Shown: one piece after another, positions 7,791 through 15,268 of the stretch
Numbering within the stretch: position 1 is the stretch's first letter
Layout of the letters: each line of letters opens with the position of its first letter
DNA from: Myxococcus llanfairpwllgwyngyllgogerychwyrndrobwllllantysiliogogogochensis
Lineage (GTDB): Bacteria > Myxococcota > Myxococcia > Myxococcales > Myxococcaceae
Assembly (NCBI RefSeq): GCF_006636215.1
Contig: NZ_VIFM01000096.1
Span: forward strand, 1-37,420
DNA length: 37,420 nucleotides
Reading direction: 5' to 3'
Notes under the pieces: model-generated
What the model was told of the DNA's origin: nothing
Databases searched by the model: none
The model's input: only the letters and a program-made list of their open reading frames with translations
Program-made: the position numbers and the translations under genes

Positions 7791-9152
7791 TCAGCGCACA
7801 CCCTGCCAGCCGGACTGCGTTCTTGGAGCCAGGGCCTGTCGCAGGCCTCCGGCGGTCATCGTTTCCACTCCGCGCAACGGCTGCTCGTCGTCCAGCCCAT
7901 CGAGCGCGCGCAGCGCATTCTGTCGTGCGCGCTCCGCGTCCTCGGGCCGGTCCATGCGCCCATAGAGCGCCACCAGCGTCGCGTGACCGAGCGCCAACCT
8001 CGGGTCCAGATACAGCGCCTTGCGCACCGCCTCCACCGCCCCGTTCAGCTCTCCGCGCCCTTCCGCCACCATCGCCAGCAGCAGGTACGCCTCCGGCACC
8101 AGCGCCTTCGCGGCCTCACGCGCCAGCGCCTCCGCTTCCTCGAACTGTCCGGCCCGCGCCGCATCCACCGCGCGCGCCATCGGGTCCTTGAGGGCGGAGA
8201 CGGGGGGCGTCGCCGCCTGGGCCACGACGACGGGCTTCGGCGGAGGCTCCACGGGGGGCGGAGGACGAGGCGGCAGCGCTCGCGCCGCGGCGCGCAGGGC
8301 CGTGGCGGCGTCGCGAACAGCGCGCGGAGTCGGCGGCGCGGGACGCGTCCATCCGGGAGGAGGCACCCTCAGCGCCACGCTGCCCTCGGCGTCCACCGCC
8401 TCCAGGCCCAGCCCGTTGGTGAGGGGCACCTCGGCGGGCGAGACGAAGAGCAGCCCCCCCGGCGCGAGCACGGAGACGAAGTGCTCCAGCACCCGCCGCA
8501 CCAGCTCCGGTGGGAAGTAGATGAGGACATTGCGGCAGAAGATGGCGCTCGGTGCGCTCAGGGGTGGCGGCTCCGTGGCCAGGTTGTGGCGGCGGAACTC
8601 CACCATACGCCGCACCTGGGCCACGACGGAGAGCTGTTCGCCCCGAGGCTCCAGGAAGCGCCGCTCCAATTCCGGCTCGATGTGGCGCAGGGACCAGGGG
8701 CCATACAGCCCGTCCCGCGCGCGCTCCAACGCCCGGCCCGACACGTCCGTGGCCAGCACGCGGAACTGCCCCTCCGGCACGCCCGCCGCGAGCAACGCCA
8801 TGGCGATGCTGTAGGGCTCCTCGCCGCTGGCGCAGCCCGCGCTCCACACCTGGAAGAACGGGCCGGCCTGGGGAAGCGCCAGCCTCGCGAGCGAGCGAAG
8901 GTGCTCCGGGTGACGGAAGAAGTACGTCTCGCCGATGACGGCGTACTCGATGAAGGTCTCCACCGCCTGCGCGTCCCGCCGCAAGAGGCCGCGCAGGAAG
9001 GACGCGGGCTCCAGGCCGCGAGACTCCGCGGAGCGCGCCAGCGCCGTCTCCAATGAGCGTCGCAGGCTGTGCGCGAGCGTCAGGCCGCAGGCGGCCCGGA
9101 GGACCTCCTCGACCTTCACGAGCGTCGCGTCATCGAGGACGGCCTCGCTCAC
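7791..9152 (-). CDS. CheR-type chemoreceptor glutamate methyltransferase with C-terminal TPR region
   Basis: The frame extends to 9251, but GTG 9152 overlaps the upstream CheW stop (GTGA) and follows GGAGGA, so 453 aa is preferred. The N-terminal CheR domain has GETYFFR (about 74-80). The SAM-binding methyltransferase core has WSAGCASGEEPYSIAM (about 103-118) and FCRNVLIYFPPE. A proline-rich linker of about 50 residues follows. Then come roughly three TPR-like helical pairs (about 322-425) containing EEAEALAREAAKAL and GAVEAVRKALYLDPRLALGHA. CheR enzymes transfer methyl groups from SAM to receptor glutamates. The TPR region is probably for protein contacts. No CheB methylesterase gene is in the window, so either demethylation is supplied from elsewhere or methylation is not reversed by a dedicated partner. 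Confidence 0.93.
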   Translation of the reverse strand: MSEAVLDDATLVKVEEVLRAACGLTLAHSLRRSLETALARSAESRGLEPASFLRGLLRRDAQAVETFIEYAVIGETYFFRHPEHLRSLARLALPQAGPFFQVWSAGCASGEEPYSIAMALLAAGVPEGQFRVLATDVSGRALERARDGLYGPWSLRHIEPELERRFLEPRGEQLSVVAQVRRMVEFRRHNLATEPPPLSAPSAIFCRNVLIYFPPELVRRVLEHFVSVLAPGGLLFVSPAEVPLTNGLGLEAVDAEGSVALRVPPPGWTRPAPPTPRAVRDAATALRAAARALPPRPPPPVEPPPKPVVVAQAATPPVSALKDPMARAVDAARAGQFEEAEALAREAAKALVPEAYLLLAMVAEGRGELNGAVEAVRKALYLDPRLALGHATLVALYGRMDRPEDAERARQNALRALDGLDDEQPLRGVETMTAGGLRQALAPRTQSGWQGVR

Positions 9153-9715
9153 GTCTCCTCCGACCCCACCAGCACCGCGGAGATGCGCAGCAGCGGGCGA
9201 ATCCCCTCGGGCGTCCGGCACAGGCCCGCCATCAACCCGGTGCCATCCCACGGCAAGGCCACGTCACCATCCGGAGTGCCCTCCACGAGCACCGGCGCCT
9301 CGACGAGGTCGCGGACCCTGTCCACCAGCACGGCGACCGGCCGAGCGCCCTTGCAGATGACCAGGTGCGCATCCAGCGCCGGCTCGCGCGTCACGCCCAG
9401 CAGCACGGCCAGGTCCACGGCGACAGCGGGGCTTCCTCTGTAGATGAAGGTCCCCGCGACATGAGGGGGGGCTCCCGGCAGCGGCTCCAGCTCCACCAGA
9501 CGGACCACCTCCTGGACCGCGTCCGCCACCAGCAGCGCGCTGGTGCCCGCCGCGTCCAGGGTGAGATAGAGGCCCGGCAGTCGCAGCTCTCCCGACAGGG
9601 AGACCAGCTCCTGGCGCAGTCGCGCCTGCTCGACCTCCAGCGCGCCAAGACGCTCCTGAACGGAGGCGCGGCGAAGCTGTGCATCCACGACGGGGGAGTT
9701 GGGGGTGTCTGCCAT
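9149..9715 (-). CDS. CheW-like coupling protein (first gene of the chemosensory operon)
   Basis: The frame continues upstream, but ATG 9715 is the sensible start (188 aa), since the earlier part resembles no protein. Residues 10-45 form a short coiled coil (VQERLGALEVEQARLRQEL). The rest is a CheW fold: GLYLTLDAAGTSALLVADAV, PLPGAPPHVAGTFIYRGSPAVAVDLAVLLG, and a final segment with VLVDRVRDLVEAP. CheW couples chemoreceptors to CheA. It opens the operon CheW-CheR-MCP-CheY-CheW-CheA. That gene set matches, from memory, the M. xanthus che4 operon (one MCP, two CheW, hybrid CheA-CheY, a response regulator and CheR). The promoter must lie in the 246-base divergent gap shared with the Ser/Thr kinase gene; I could not pick out convincing -35/-10 or sigma-54 boxes there. 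Confidence 0.88.
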   Translation of the reverse strand: MADTPNSPVVDAQLRRASVQERLGALEVEQARLRQELVSLSGELRLPGLYLTLDAAGTSALLVADAVQEVVRLVELEPLPGAPPHVAGTFIYRGSPAVAVDLAVLLGVTREPALDAHLVICKGARPVAVLVDRVRDLVEAPVLVEGTPDGDVALPWDGTGLMAGLCRTPEGIRPLLRISAVLVGSEET

Positions 9716-9961
9716 GGGGGGCGTCCCCGCCCGCTTCAGCCCTGGCGCGCGGGTGGACTCACGGTAGTCCGGGCCGTGAAGGAGTTCAATGCGGGGTGAA
9801 ATGGACCGTCCCACACCCGACGGCCCAGGTGTGTGCTGTCAGCCGCCTTGGTACGTCGTGGATCCGCGAGGCCGGGAGTGCGTCCGGAAGTGGAGATATG
9901 GTTTGATGCGTACCCGGCACACTCCTGGAGAATCCATGTTGCTTGTAGTCAGGGGGTACGA

Positions 9962-12016
9962 ATGATCAAGGGCGACTCGCCGAACCCCGAGACGCCCGCC
10001 GCGACGGGCGCGGATCCGCTCATCGGCCGGACCCTGAACGGTCGATTCAGCATCCTGGATCCCCTGGGCATCGGCGGCATGGGAAAGGTCTACCGAGCCC
10101 TCCAGGCCCCCCTGGAGCGAGTCGTCGCGCTCAAGGTCCTCAACCCCAGCTACTCCAGCACCCGGGACCCCGGCTTCCAGAAGCGCTTCCTGCGCGAGGC
10201 CTCCCTCACCTCGAAGCTGCGCCATCCCAACACCGTCACCGTCATCGACTACGGGCAGACGGACGATGGCATCTTCTACATCGCCATGGAGTACCTGGAC
10301 GGCCGCACGCTGGCCCAGGTGCTCGGGCAGGTGGGGCCGCTGTCGTGGTCGCGCGCCATCGCCATCACCCAGCAGATCTGCCGCTCGCTGCGCGAGGCGC
10401 ACAGCCTGGGCATCATCCACCGGGACCTGAAGCCCGCGAACATCATGCTGCTCAACGAGCAGGATCAGGACCTGGTCAAGGTCCTGGACTTCGGGCTCGT
10501 GAAGTCGGTGGCCGAGCCGCAGGAGGGGCAGATCGCCCCGGAGATCACCCAGAACGGCACGTTCCTCGGCTCGCCGCAGTACATGGCGCCGGAGCAGGCG
10601 CGCAACGCGACGGACGCGCGCAGCGACGTGTACTCGCTGGGCATCGTCCTCTTCCAGATGCTGATGGGGCGCCCGCCGTTCATCGCGCGGGACCACATCG
10701 AGCTCATCTTCGCTCATTACAAGGAAGCCCCGCCCACCTTCCAGCAGCTGCGCCCGGACATCGCGGTGCCGCCGGAAATCGAGGCGGTGGTGCGTCGCTG
10801 CCTGGAGAAGGACCCGGCGCGTCGCTTCCAGACGATGGACGAGCTGCTGGAGGGCCTGCGCGAGGCGAGCATGTCCGCGGGCGGCAACAGCGGCATCTTC
10901 AAGCGCCCCGGTGGCGCGACGACGACGGGCCCCTACCCCTCCCCGCTGTTCTCCAGCGCCGGCAGCTCGGGGACGGACTCTGGTGACACGCTCGCGGTGG
11001 ACATCAGCGTGGAGGTGCCGGTGGCGGTCCAGCGCGCCCGTCAGCGCACGCTGGCCATCGGCGGACTGGGCGGACTGGCGGTGGCGGGACTCGTCGCCGT
11101 GGGCGCCGTCTTCTTCATGAGCAACAAGGACCCCGTCAAACCGCCGGAGACGAAGCCGGAGGCGGTGGCGCAGGCCCCCGTGCAGGCTCCGCCCACGGCG
11201 CCCGCGCAGGAGGCGCCCATTCCGGCCGGCGCGCACAAGGTCCGCTTCAAGCTGATGAGCCAGCCCAGCGGCGCGCGCGTCTTCTACCGGGGCAAGGAGC
11301 GCGGCACGACGCCCTTCACCCTGGAGCTGCCGGCGGGACAGGACGGCTCCATCACCGTGGAGCTCACCTTCGCGATGGAGGGCTACCAGATGGAGACCGT
11401 CGTCACGGGCGGCTCCGGTGACGTGGTGCTGTCGCAGAAGCTCCAGAAGCGCCGGGGTGGCGCGGGTCGGGGCGGTGGCGTGGAGGTGGCGTCCGTCTCC
11501 GCCGCCACGGACGAAGTCGAAGTGGCCGAGCCCGTGGCGACGCCGGGTGGAATGTCCGCGCCGGTGCTGCTCTCGCCCACCCAGGCGATTGCCGCCGAGC
11601 CGGCGGCTCCGCAGACCGCGGGCGGCGTGGGTGCGGCGGCGGCGACGCAGGCCAAGGGCGTGTCGGGCGGGCTGGCGGTGCCGGTGCTGCCCACCGCGGC
11701 GCTCGCCTCCGCGCGCGGCGACGTGCTGCCCTACAACGAGGACATGTCCCGCCCGGAGATGGTCGACCAGAGCAAGGACCTCGTCTACACGCGCGAGGCG
11801 ATGGCGGCGAAGGCCGAGGGCGTGATGATTGTCCGCTGCACCATCACCACCAAGGGCCGCGTGGAGAAGTGCCGCGTCATCAAGTCCGTCACGTACATGG
11901 AGAAGCCGGTGCTGGATTCGCTCCAGTCCCGCACCTACAAGCCCATCATGTACCAGGGCCATCCGGTGAACGTGGACTACACCTTCAGCATGCGGTTGGT
12001 CGCGCCGCGCCGCTGA
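9962..12016 (+). CDS. Membrane Ser/Thr protein kinase with PEGA domain and TonB-like C-terminus
   Basis: ATG 9962 follows AGGGGG by five bases; 684 aa. The cytoplasmic N-terminal kinase (about 26-290) has all catalytic motifs: GIGGMGKVY, the lysine in VVALKVL, HRDLKPANIML (about 153), DFGLVKS (about 176) and YMAPEQA. A Ser/Gly/Thr-rich linker leads to one TM helix (about 363-386), then Pro/Ala-rich periplasmic sequence. A PEGA-type domain (about 424-494) has SQPSGARVFYRGKERGTTPF. A low-complexity linker follows. The last 90 residues resemble a TonB C-terminal domain: VMIVRCTITTKGRVEKCRVI, then YKPIMYQGHPVNVDYTF. PknB-type kinases are common in myxobacteria, but ending one with a TonB-like domain is unusual. 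It may sense or contact envelope proteins and signal inward. It is divergent from the chemosensory operon. The kinase call is certain; the role is unknown. Confidence 0.95.
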   Translation: MIKGDSPNPETPAATGADPLIGRTLNGRFSILDPLGIGGMGKVYRALQAPLERVVALKVLNPSYSSTRDPGFQKRFLREASLTSKLRHPNTVTVIDYGQTDDGIFYIAMEYLDGRTLAQVLGQVGPLSWSRAIAITQQICRSLREAHSLGIIHRDLKPANIMLLNEQDQDLVKVLDFGLVKSVAEPQEGQIAPEITQNGTFLGSPQYMAPEQARNATDARSDVYSLGIVLFQMLMGRPPFIARDHIELIFAHYKEAPPTFQQLRPDIAVPPEIEAVVRRCLEKDPARRFQTMDELLEGLREASMSAGGNSGIFKRPGGATTTGPYPSPLFSSAGSSGTDSGDTLAVDISVEVPVAVQRARQRTLAIGGLGGLAVAGLVAVGAVFFMSNKDPVKPPETKPEAVAQAPVQAPPTAPAQEAPIPAGAHKVRFKLMSQPSGARVFYRGKERGTTPFTLELPAGQDGSITVELTFAMEGYQMETVVTGGSGDVVLSQKLQKRRGGAGRGGGVEVASVSAATDEVEVAEPVATPGGMSAPVLLSPTQAIAAEPAAPQTAGGVGAAAATQAKGVSGGLAVPVLPTAALASARGDVLPYNEDMSRPEMVDQSKDLVYTREAMAAKAEGVMIVRCTITTKGRVEKCRVIKSVTYMEKPVLDSLQSRTYKPIMYQGHPVNVDYTFSMRLVAPRR

Positions 12017-12020
12017 GGTC

Positions 12021-12052
12021 CGCGCGACTCGCCGGGCCTTGGGCGTCGCGCG
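12021..12052. terminator. Hairpin between two convergent genes, possible bidirectional terminator
   Basis: CGCGCGAC (12021-12028) pairs perfectly with GTCGCGCG (12045-12052), leaving a 16-base loop. It begins five bases after the Ser/Thr kinase stop and ends just before the stop of the convergent HAD gene. No T-run follows on either strand, so intrinsic termination is plausible but unproven. Confidence 0.4.
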
Positions 12053-12053
12053 C

Positions 12054-12815
12054 TCAGGGCCCGGTGGAAGGCACCACCGGAGGCGCGGGCGGCAAGGACA
12101 TGGCGCCCCCTCCGGATGGAACACCCCAGCTCACCACCGGCCAGCCTCGCTTCCGGGCCTCGCGCTTCAGCCGGTGGTCGGGATGCACGGCCACCGGCCG
12201 CCCCACCACCTCCAGCACGGACAAGTCGGAGTAAGAGTCCGTGTAGAAGGCACACGCGGCCAGCGGCACGCCCACTTCGCGAGCGTAGCCCTCCGCGTAC
12301 GTGAGCTTGCCCTCGCCGAAGCAGATGGGCCCCAGCGGACGGCCCGTGTGCAGACCTTCGGCATCCACCTCGAAGCGGTTGCAGAGCACCGCGTCCAATC
12401 GCAGCTCACGCGCCACCCACTCCGACAGGTAGCCCGACGAGGACGTCAAGAGCGCCAGCCTGTCACCGGCGCGGCGGTGCTCCTCCACGGCGACGAGCGC
12501 ACCCGGGCGATAGAGCGAGCGCACCGTCTGCTCGTAGAAGTCCGCGGTGCGCTGCTGGATGGGACGGGCCCGCGAGCCCGCAAGCAGAGCGACCGCGCGC
12601 TCCAGCGCGTCCCGCATCGACACGAAACCCAGGTGGTAGCGGGCAATCCACAGGCTCGCGCGCACGGCCTGCCACCGGGTGATGTGCCCCAGCTCCAGCT
12701 CGCGGCGGACCCACAGCGAGCCGGAGTTGGCGGCAATCAACGTCTTGTCGAGGTCGAAGAAAGCGACAGCCACGTTCTTCGTTCTAAGTCCGCTCGCGTG
12801 TGGACGCAGTGCCAT
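12054..12815 (-). CDS. HAD-IB family hydrolase (phosphoserine phosphatase-like)
   Basis: A 253-aa HAD phosphatase. Motif I is FFDLDKTLIA, with nucleophile and acid aspartates at about 21 and 23. Motif II is the LLTSSSGYL threonine/serine stretch, motif III a lysine in GEGKLTYAEG and motif IV YTDSYSDLSVLE. It is followed by VGRPVAVHPD and a C-terminal GWPVVSWG, the usual ending of the HAD-IB subfamily. A helical cap lies between motifs I and II. The substrate is a small phosphorylated metabolite that cannot be named. ATG 12815 would overlap the upstream metalloprotease gene by 32 bases; GTG 12773, just before VAVAFFDLDKTL, would give a short gap, so the start is uncertain. It follows the metalloprotease genes and may share their transcript, but a functional link is not obvious. 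Confidence 0.88.
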   Translation of the reverse strand: MALRPHASGLRTKNVAVAFFDLDKTLIAANSGSLWVRRELELGHITRWQAVRASLWIARYHLGFVSMRDALERAVALLAGSRARPIQQRTADFYEQTVRSLYRPGALVAVEEHRRAGDRLALLTSSSGYLSEWVARELRLDAVLCNRFEVDAEGLHTGRPLGPICFGEGKLTYAEGYAREVGVPLAACAFYTDSYSDLSVLEVVGRPVAVHPDHRLKREARKRGWPVVSWGVPSGGGAMSLPPAPPVVPSTGP

Positions 12816-13743
12816 CCCGACGTCCGCCCGTCCGCCGCCTCCCGCGCAAGAAGGCTAGGGCAGCCAGCCAGGCCCCCATGACACCCGCGCCAGGAGCGGC
12901 GGCGCAACCGGTGCCCCGCCCGTCCGCCAGGAGCACGATGCCCGCCTCCGCGCGCATGAGGCACTGATTGGGTGGAAGGCCCCGGGGATAGATGGAGCAG
13001 AAGCCGGCGGCGGAGCCCGCGTCGATGATGCGCTTGCGCGTCTCGCCCGGCGGCGCGGTGGGCTCCATGGTGGCTCCGGAGATGGGCACGTGGTCCAACC
13101 CCACGACGTGGCCAATCTCATGCGTCATGGTGTTCTGCAGGTCCGTGGCCACGCAGTTCGTGGCCGGGACGCCCAGGCACGGCGGCGAGTCCACCGTGGT
13201 GAAGAGGAAGCCCGTGCTGCCTCCGGGCTGGGACGCGTTCAGCTCGATGTCCGAGTCGAGCACCCGGCCGTCGGTGAAGCTGAACGTGGAGGTGGTGAGG
13301 CCGATGGTGCCATCGCCGTGCTCCCAGCACGTGTACTGGTTTCCGCACGTCTCCGCGTCCCAGCACGGGTCGTCCGCCGCGACGACGTCATCACACGACG
13401 TCTCGCGGAACGTGACGATGTTGTAGTTGGCGAAGGGCCGCTCCTGGTCGTAGCCCACGACCACGGGAAGGCTCCAGTCGTCACCGCGCTTGAAGGCGTA
13501 GTCGCTGCACGTCTTCGACACCTGTCGCCAGGACTCGAAGGACGCCTCGATGGCGGCGACCTCGGTGTCCCCCGGCGTGCGCGCGCTGCCGTCCGCGTCC
13601 AGGTGGTAGATGTACTCGCGCACCGGCCACAGCAGGCACAAGGGCCTGCCGGGAACGACGGTGCGACGATAGGGGAACTCCTCCTGCGCCAGGGCGGGCG
13701 AGGAGGCGAGGAGCACAAGCCCCAGCAGCCACCGCACGCTCAT
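12784..13743 (-). CDS. MYXO-CTERM metalloprotease, matrixin-like (second of a tandem pair)
   Basis: The frame extends to 13878, but ATG 13743 overlaps the previous stop (ATGA) and begins a signal peptide (MSVRWLLGLVLLASSPALAQ); 319 aa. The zinc motif HEIGHVVGLDH is at about 208-218. A following Met (about 226) sits where the Met-turn of metzincin peptidases lies. Paired cysteines in CGNQYTCWEHGDG and near CLGVPATNC suggest disulfides. The tail has GTGC (Cys about 280), a hydrophobic helix and RGRRR, the MYXO-CTERM sorting pattern, so it is probably processed by a myxosortase and anchored at the surface. From memory it matches the family called MXAN_2677/MXAN_2678 myxosortase-dependent metalloproteases. 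Substrate unknown. The neighbouring paralogue shares the whole layout, so they arose by tandem duplication. Confidence 0.9.
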   Translation of the reverse strand: MSVRWLLGLVLLASSPALAQEEFPYRRTVVPGRPLCLLWPVREYIYHLDADGSARTPGDTEVAAIEASFESWRQVSKTCSDYAFKRGDDWSLPVVVGYDQERPFANYNIVTFRETSCDDVVAADDPCWDAETCGNQYTCWEHGDGTIGLTTSTFSFTDGRVLDSDIELNASQPGGSTGFLFTTVDSPPCLGVPATNCVATDLQNTMTHEIGHVVGLDHVPISGATMEPTAPPGETRKRIIDAGSAAGFCSIYPRGLPPNQCLMRAEAGIVLLADGRGTGCAAAPGAGVMGAWLAALAFLRGRRRTGGRRDGTASTRERT

Positions 13744-14621
13744 GAGCGGCCCTCCCGCGCACGACGTCGCCGCCACAGCACCCAGGCCATCAGCACGGGG
13801 CCGAGCGACGAAGCGCCTGTCGCGGAGCAGCCCCCACCCTTGGGTCCCAGCTCGTCGTTCATCACCGGATGCAGACACGCCTGACTGGCGCCGCCCTTGG
13901 CGTAGACGGAGCAGACGAAGTCGCGGGAGCCGGAGTCGATGGTCCGCTTGGACACTTCTCCGGCCTGAGCGCTCGGGAACATCGTGGAGCTCGCGAGGCG
14001 CGTGTGGTCCAGGCCGACGAAGTGACCAATCTCGTGCGTGGCGGTGTTCTGCACGTCGGTGGAGACACAGTTCGTCGTCACGGGAGGAAAGCAGGTGGGC
14101 CCATTCGCCGTGGTGAAGACGTACTGACTCGCGTTGAAGGAGATATCCGAGTCGTAGATGATGCCCGAGCGCTTGTCGTACGTCGTCAGGGTGATGGCGA
14201 GGGTGCTCTCGTCGTCATCCCAGCAGTCGTATTGATTGCCGCACGTCTCCGCCTTCCAACACGCGTCCGTGGCCGCCACCAACGCGCTACAGACCTTCGT
14301 GCGGAAGAGCACCACGTTCTGGTTCTGCTGTCCGCGCAGATAGCCCGCCTTGCGCTCGTCGATGACGGGGCCCTGCCGCAGCGTCAGGTTGCCGCAGGCG
14401 GCGAAGATGTCCTCCCAGCTCTGGAAGGCGACGCGGATGGCCTCGAACTCCGTGTCGCTCGTCGTGTCCGGATTGCCGAAGCTGCTCTGGTTCCAGGTGA
14501 TGCTCGGCTGCGTCCAGTACAGACACTGGGTGGCGTCATCGCCCGGGGTCACCCGACTGCGGACATAGGGGTCGAACTGTCCCAGCACGAGGACCGCGAG
14601 CAGGGTTGCCGCGGGCGTCAC
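13740..14621 (-). CDS. MYXO-CTERM metalloprotease, matrixin-like (first of a tandem pair)
   Basis: A 293-aa paralogue of the next gene. GTG 14621 overlaps the upstream stop (GTGA) and starts a short hydrophobic leader (TLLAVLVLG). The zinc motif HEIGHFVGLDH is at 196-206 and a likely Met-turn methionine at about 214. Shared hallmarks include CWKAETCGNQYDCW and YDSDISFNAS, aligning with CWDAETCGNQYTCW and LDSDIELNAS in the paralogue. The tail has GGGC (Cys about 264), a hydrophobic stretch (LGPVLMAWVLW) and RRRRAR, the MYXO-CTERM pattern, somewhat shorter than usual. This predicts export, cleavage and surface attachment. The leader is short for a signal peptide, so the true start could lie slightly upstream. 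Both genes use four-base overlaps, pointing to balanced co-translation. Confidence 0.9.
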   Translation of the reverse strand: MTPAATLLAVLVLGQFDPYVRSRVTPGDDATQCLYWTQPSITWNQSSFGNPDTTSDTEFEAIRVAFQSWEDIFAACGNLTLRQGPVIDERKAGYLRGQQNQNVVLFRTKVCSALVAATDACWKAETCGNQYDCWDDDESTLAITLTTYDKRSGIIYDSDISFNASQYVFTTANGPTCFPPVTTNCVSTDVQNTATHEIGHFVGLDHTRLASSTMFPSAQAGEVSKRTIDSGSRDFVCSVYAKGGASQACLHPVMNDELGPKGGGCSATGASSLGPVLMAWVLWRRRRAREGRS

Positions 14622-15181
14622 GGCGCCGGCTCCGTCAGCGCGGCGCGGATGGCCGCCTTGAGCTCCGCGAGGGTCCTCGGCTTCTCCACCACCGTGCTCG
14701 GCTGACGCGTGACGGGGTCCAGCAGGAGCGCCTCCGAGGGCTCCGGGACGGCCATCGCGGGCTTGCCCGCCTCCTCGCGCACGACCTGGTACTTGCCCTG
14801 GGCCTGACCGGAGAGACGGAAGGCCTGCGTGCCGCGCTTGCGCAGGAAGATGACGACCTCCTCGCCCGTTTTGAACGATGCGAGCCCGTGCACCACCTGT
14901 CCGATATCGCCCACCTGACCGCCGGGCTGCGTCACGAGCACCGTGCCCCCAGGCTGTCCCTTGAGCGGCTCCTTCACCTCGACTTCGACGTCGGTGACGA
15001 TGCGCCGACCATCACCGCTCCATCGGCTCTCCACTCGACGCACGACCCCGTGAATGACGGCGTCCGAGTCCCGGGAGAGCTGCGACAGGTCCACCCGGAG
15101 CTGCGTGGTGGCGGCCGCGGGCAGGGCGCCCAACAGCGCCACCGTCACCATCCCCATGCGAAATAGCTGACGAATCGACAT
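14618..15181 (-). CDS. Secreted protein of unknown function, first gene of the metalloprotease unit
   Basis: The frame starts at 15208, but ATG 15181 is preferred: GAGGAG lies upstream and it opens a clean signal peptide (MSIRQLFRMGMVTVALLG, cleaved after the ALPAAA region); 187 aa. The mature protein begins with a segment LSQLSRDSDAVIHGVVRRVE. It continues with a beta-rich part containing VTDVEVEVKEPLKGQPGG, TGEEVVIFLRKRG and QGKYQVV. I have seen this layout in uncharacterised secreted proteins but cannot name a function. The tail is a helix (LAELKAAIRAAL). It overlaps the first metalloprotease by four bases and is co-transcribed with both, so a role as a partner, propeptide-like inhibitor or substrate of these proteases is possible; that is inference. 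The promoter must lie between 15182 and the divergent gltX start. Confidence 0.82.
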   Translation of the reverse strand: MSIRQLFRMGMVTVALLGALPAAATTQLRVDLSQLSRDSDAVIHGVVRRVESRWSGDGRRIVTDVEVEVKEPLKGQPGGTVLVTQPGGQVGDIGQVVHGLASFKTGEEVVIFLRKRGTQAFRLSGQAQGKYQVVREEAGKPAMAVPEPSEALLLDPVTRQPSTVVEKPRTLAELKAAIRAALTEPAP

Positions 15182-15268
15182 ACGCTTTCTCTCCTCGGCG
15201 CGCACCATACCTCAGCGTGCCCATCCGCGTTGACCCCCTACCGCCTCCCTGCTAATCCGCGCGCCCGT

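Noticed and set aside
9716..9961. Sigma-54 promoter in the gap between the Che operon and the kinase gene
   Set aside because: The nearest match (TGGAGA to TTGC) has GG-GC spacing of 12 rather than 10 bases.
9839..12124. Minus-strand ORF of 761 codons opposite the Ser/Thr kinase
   Set aside because: It is the antisense of a kinase with all motifs; the translation lacks any domain and is rich in His and Arg.
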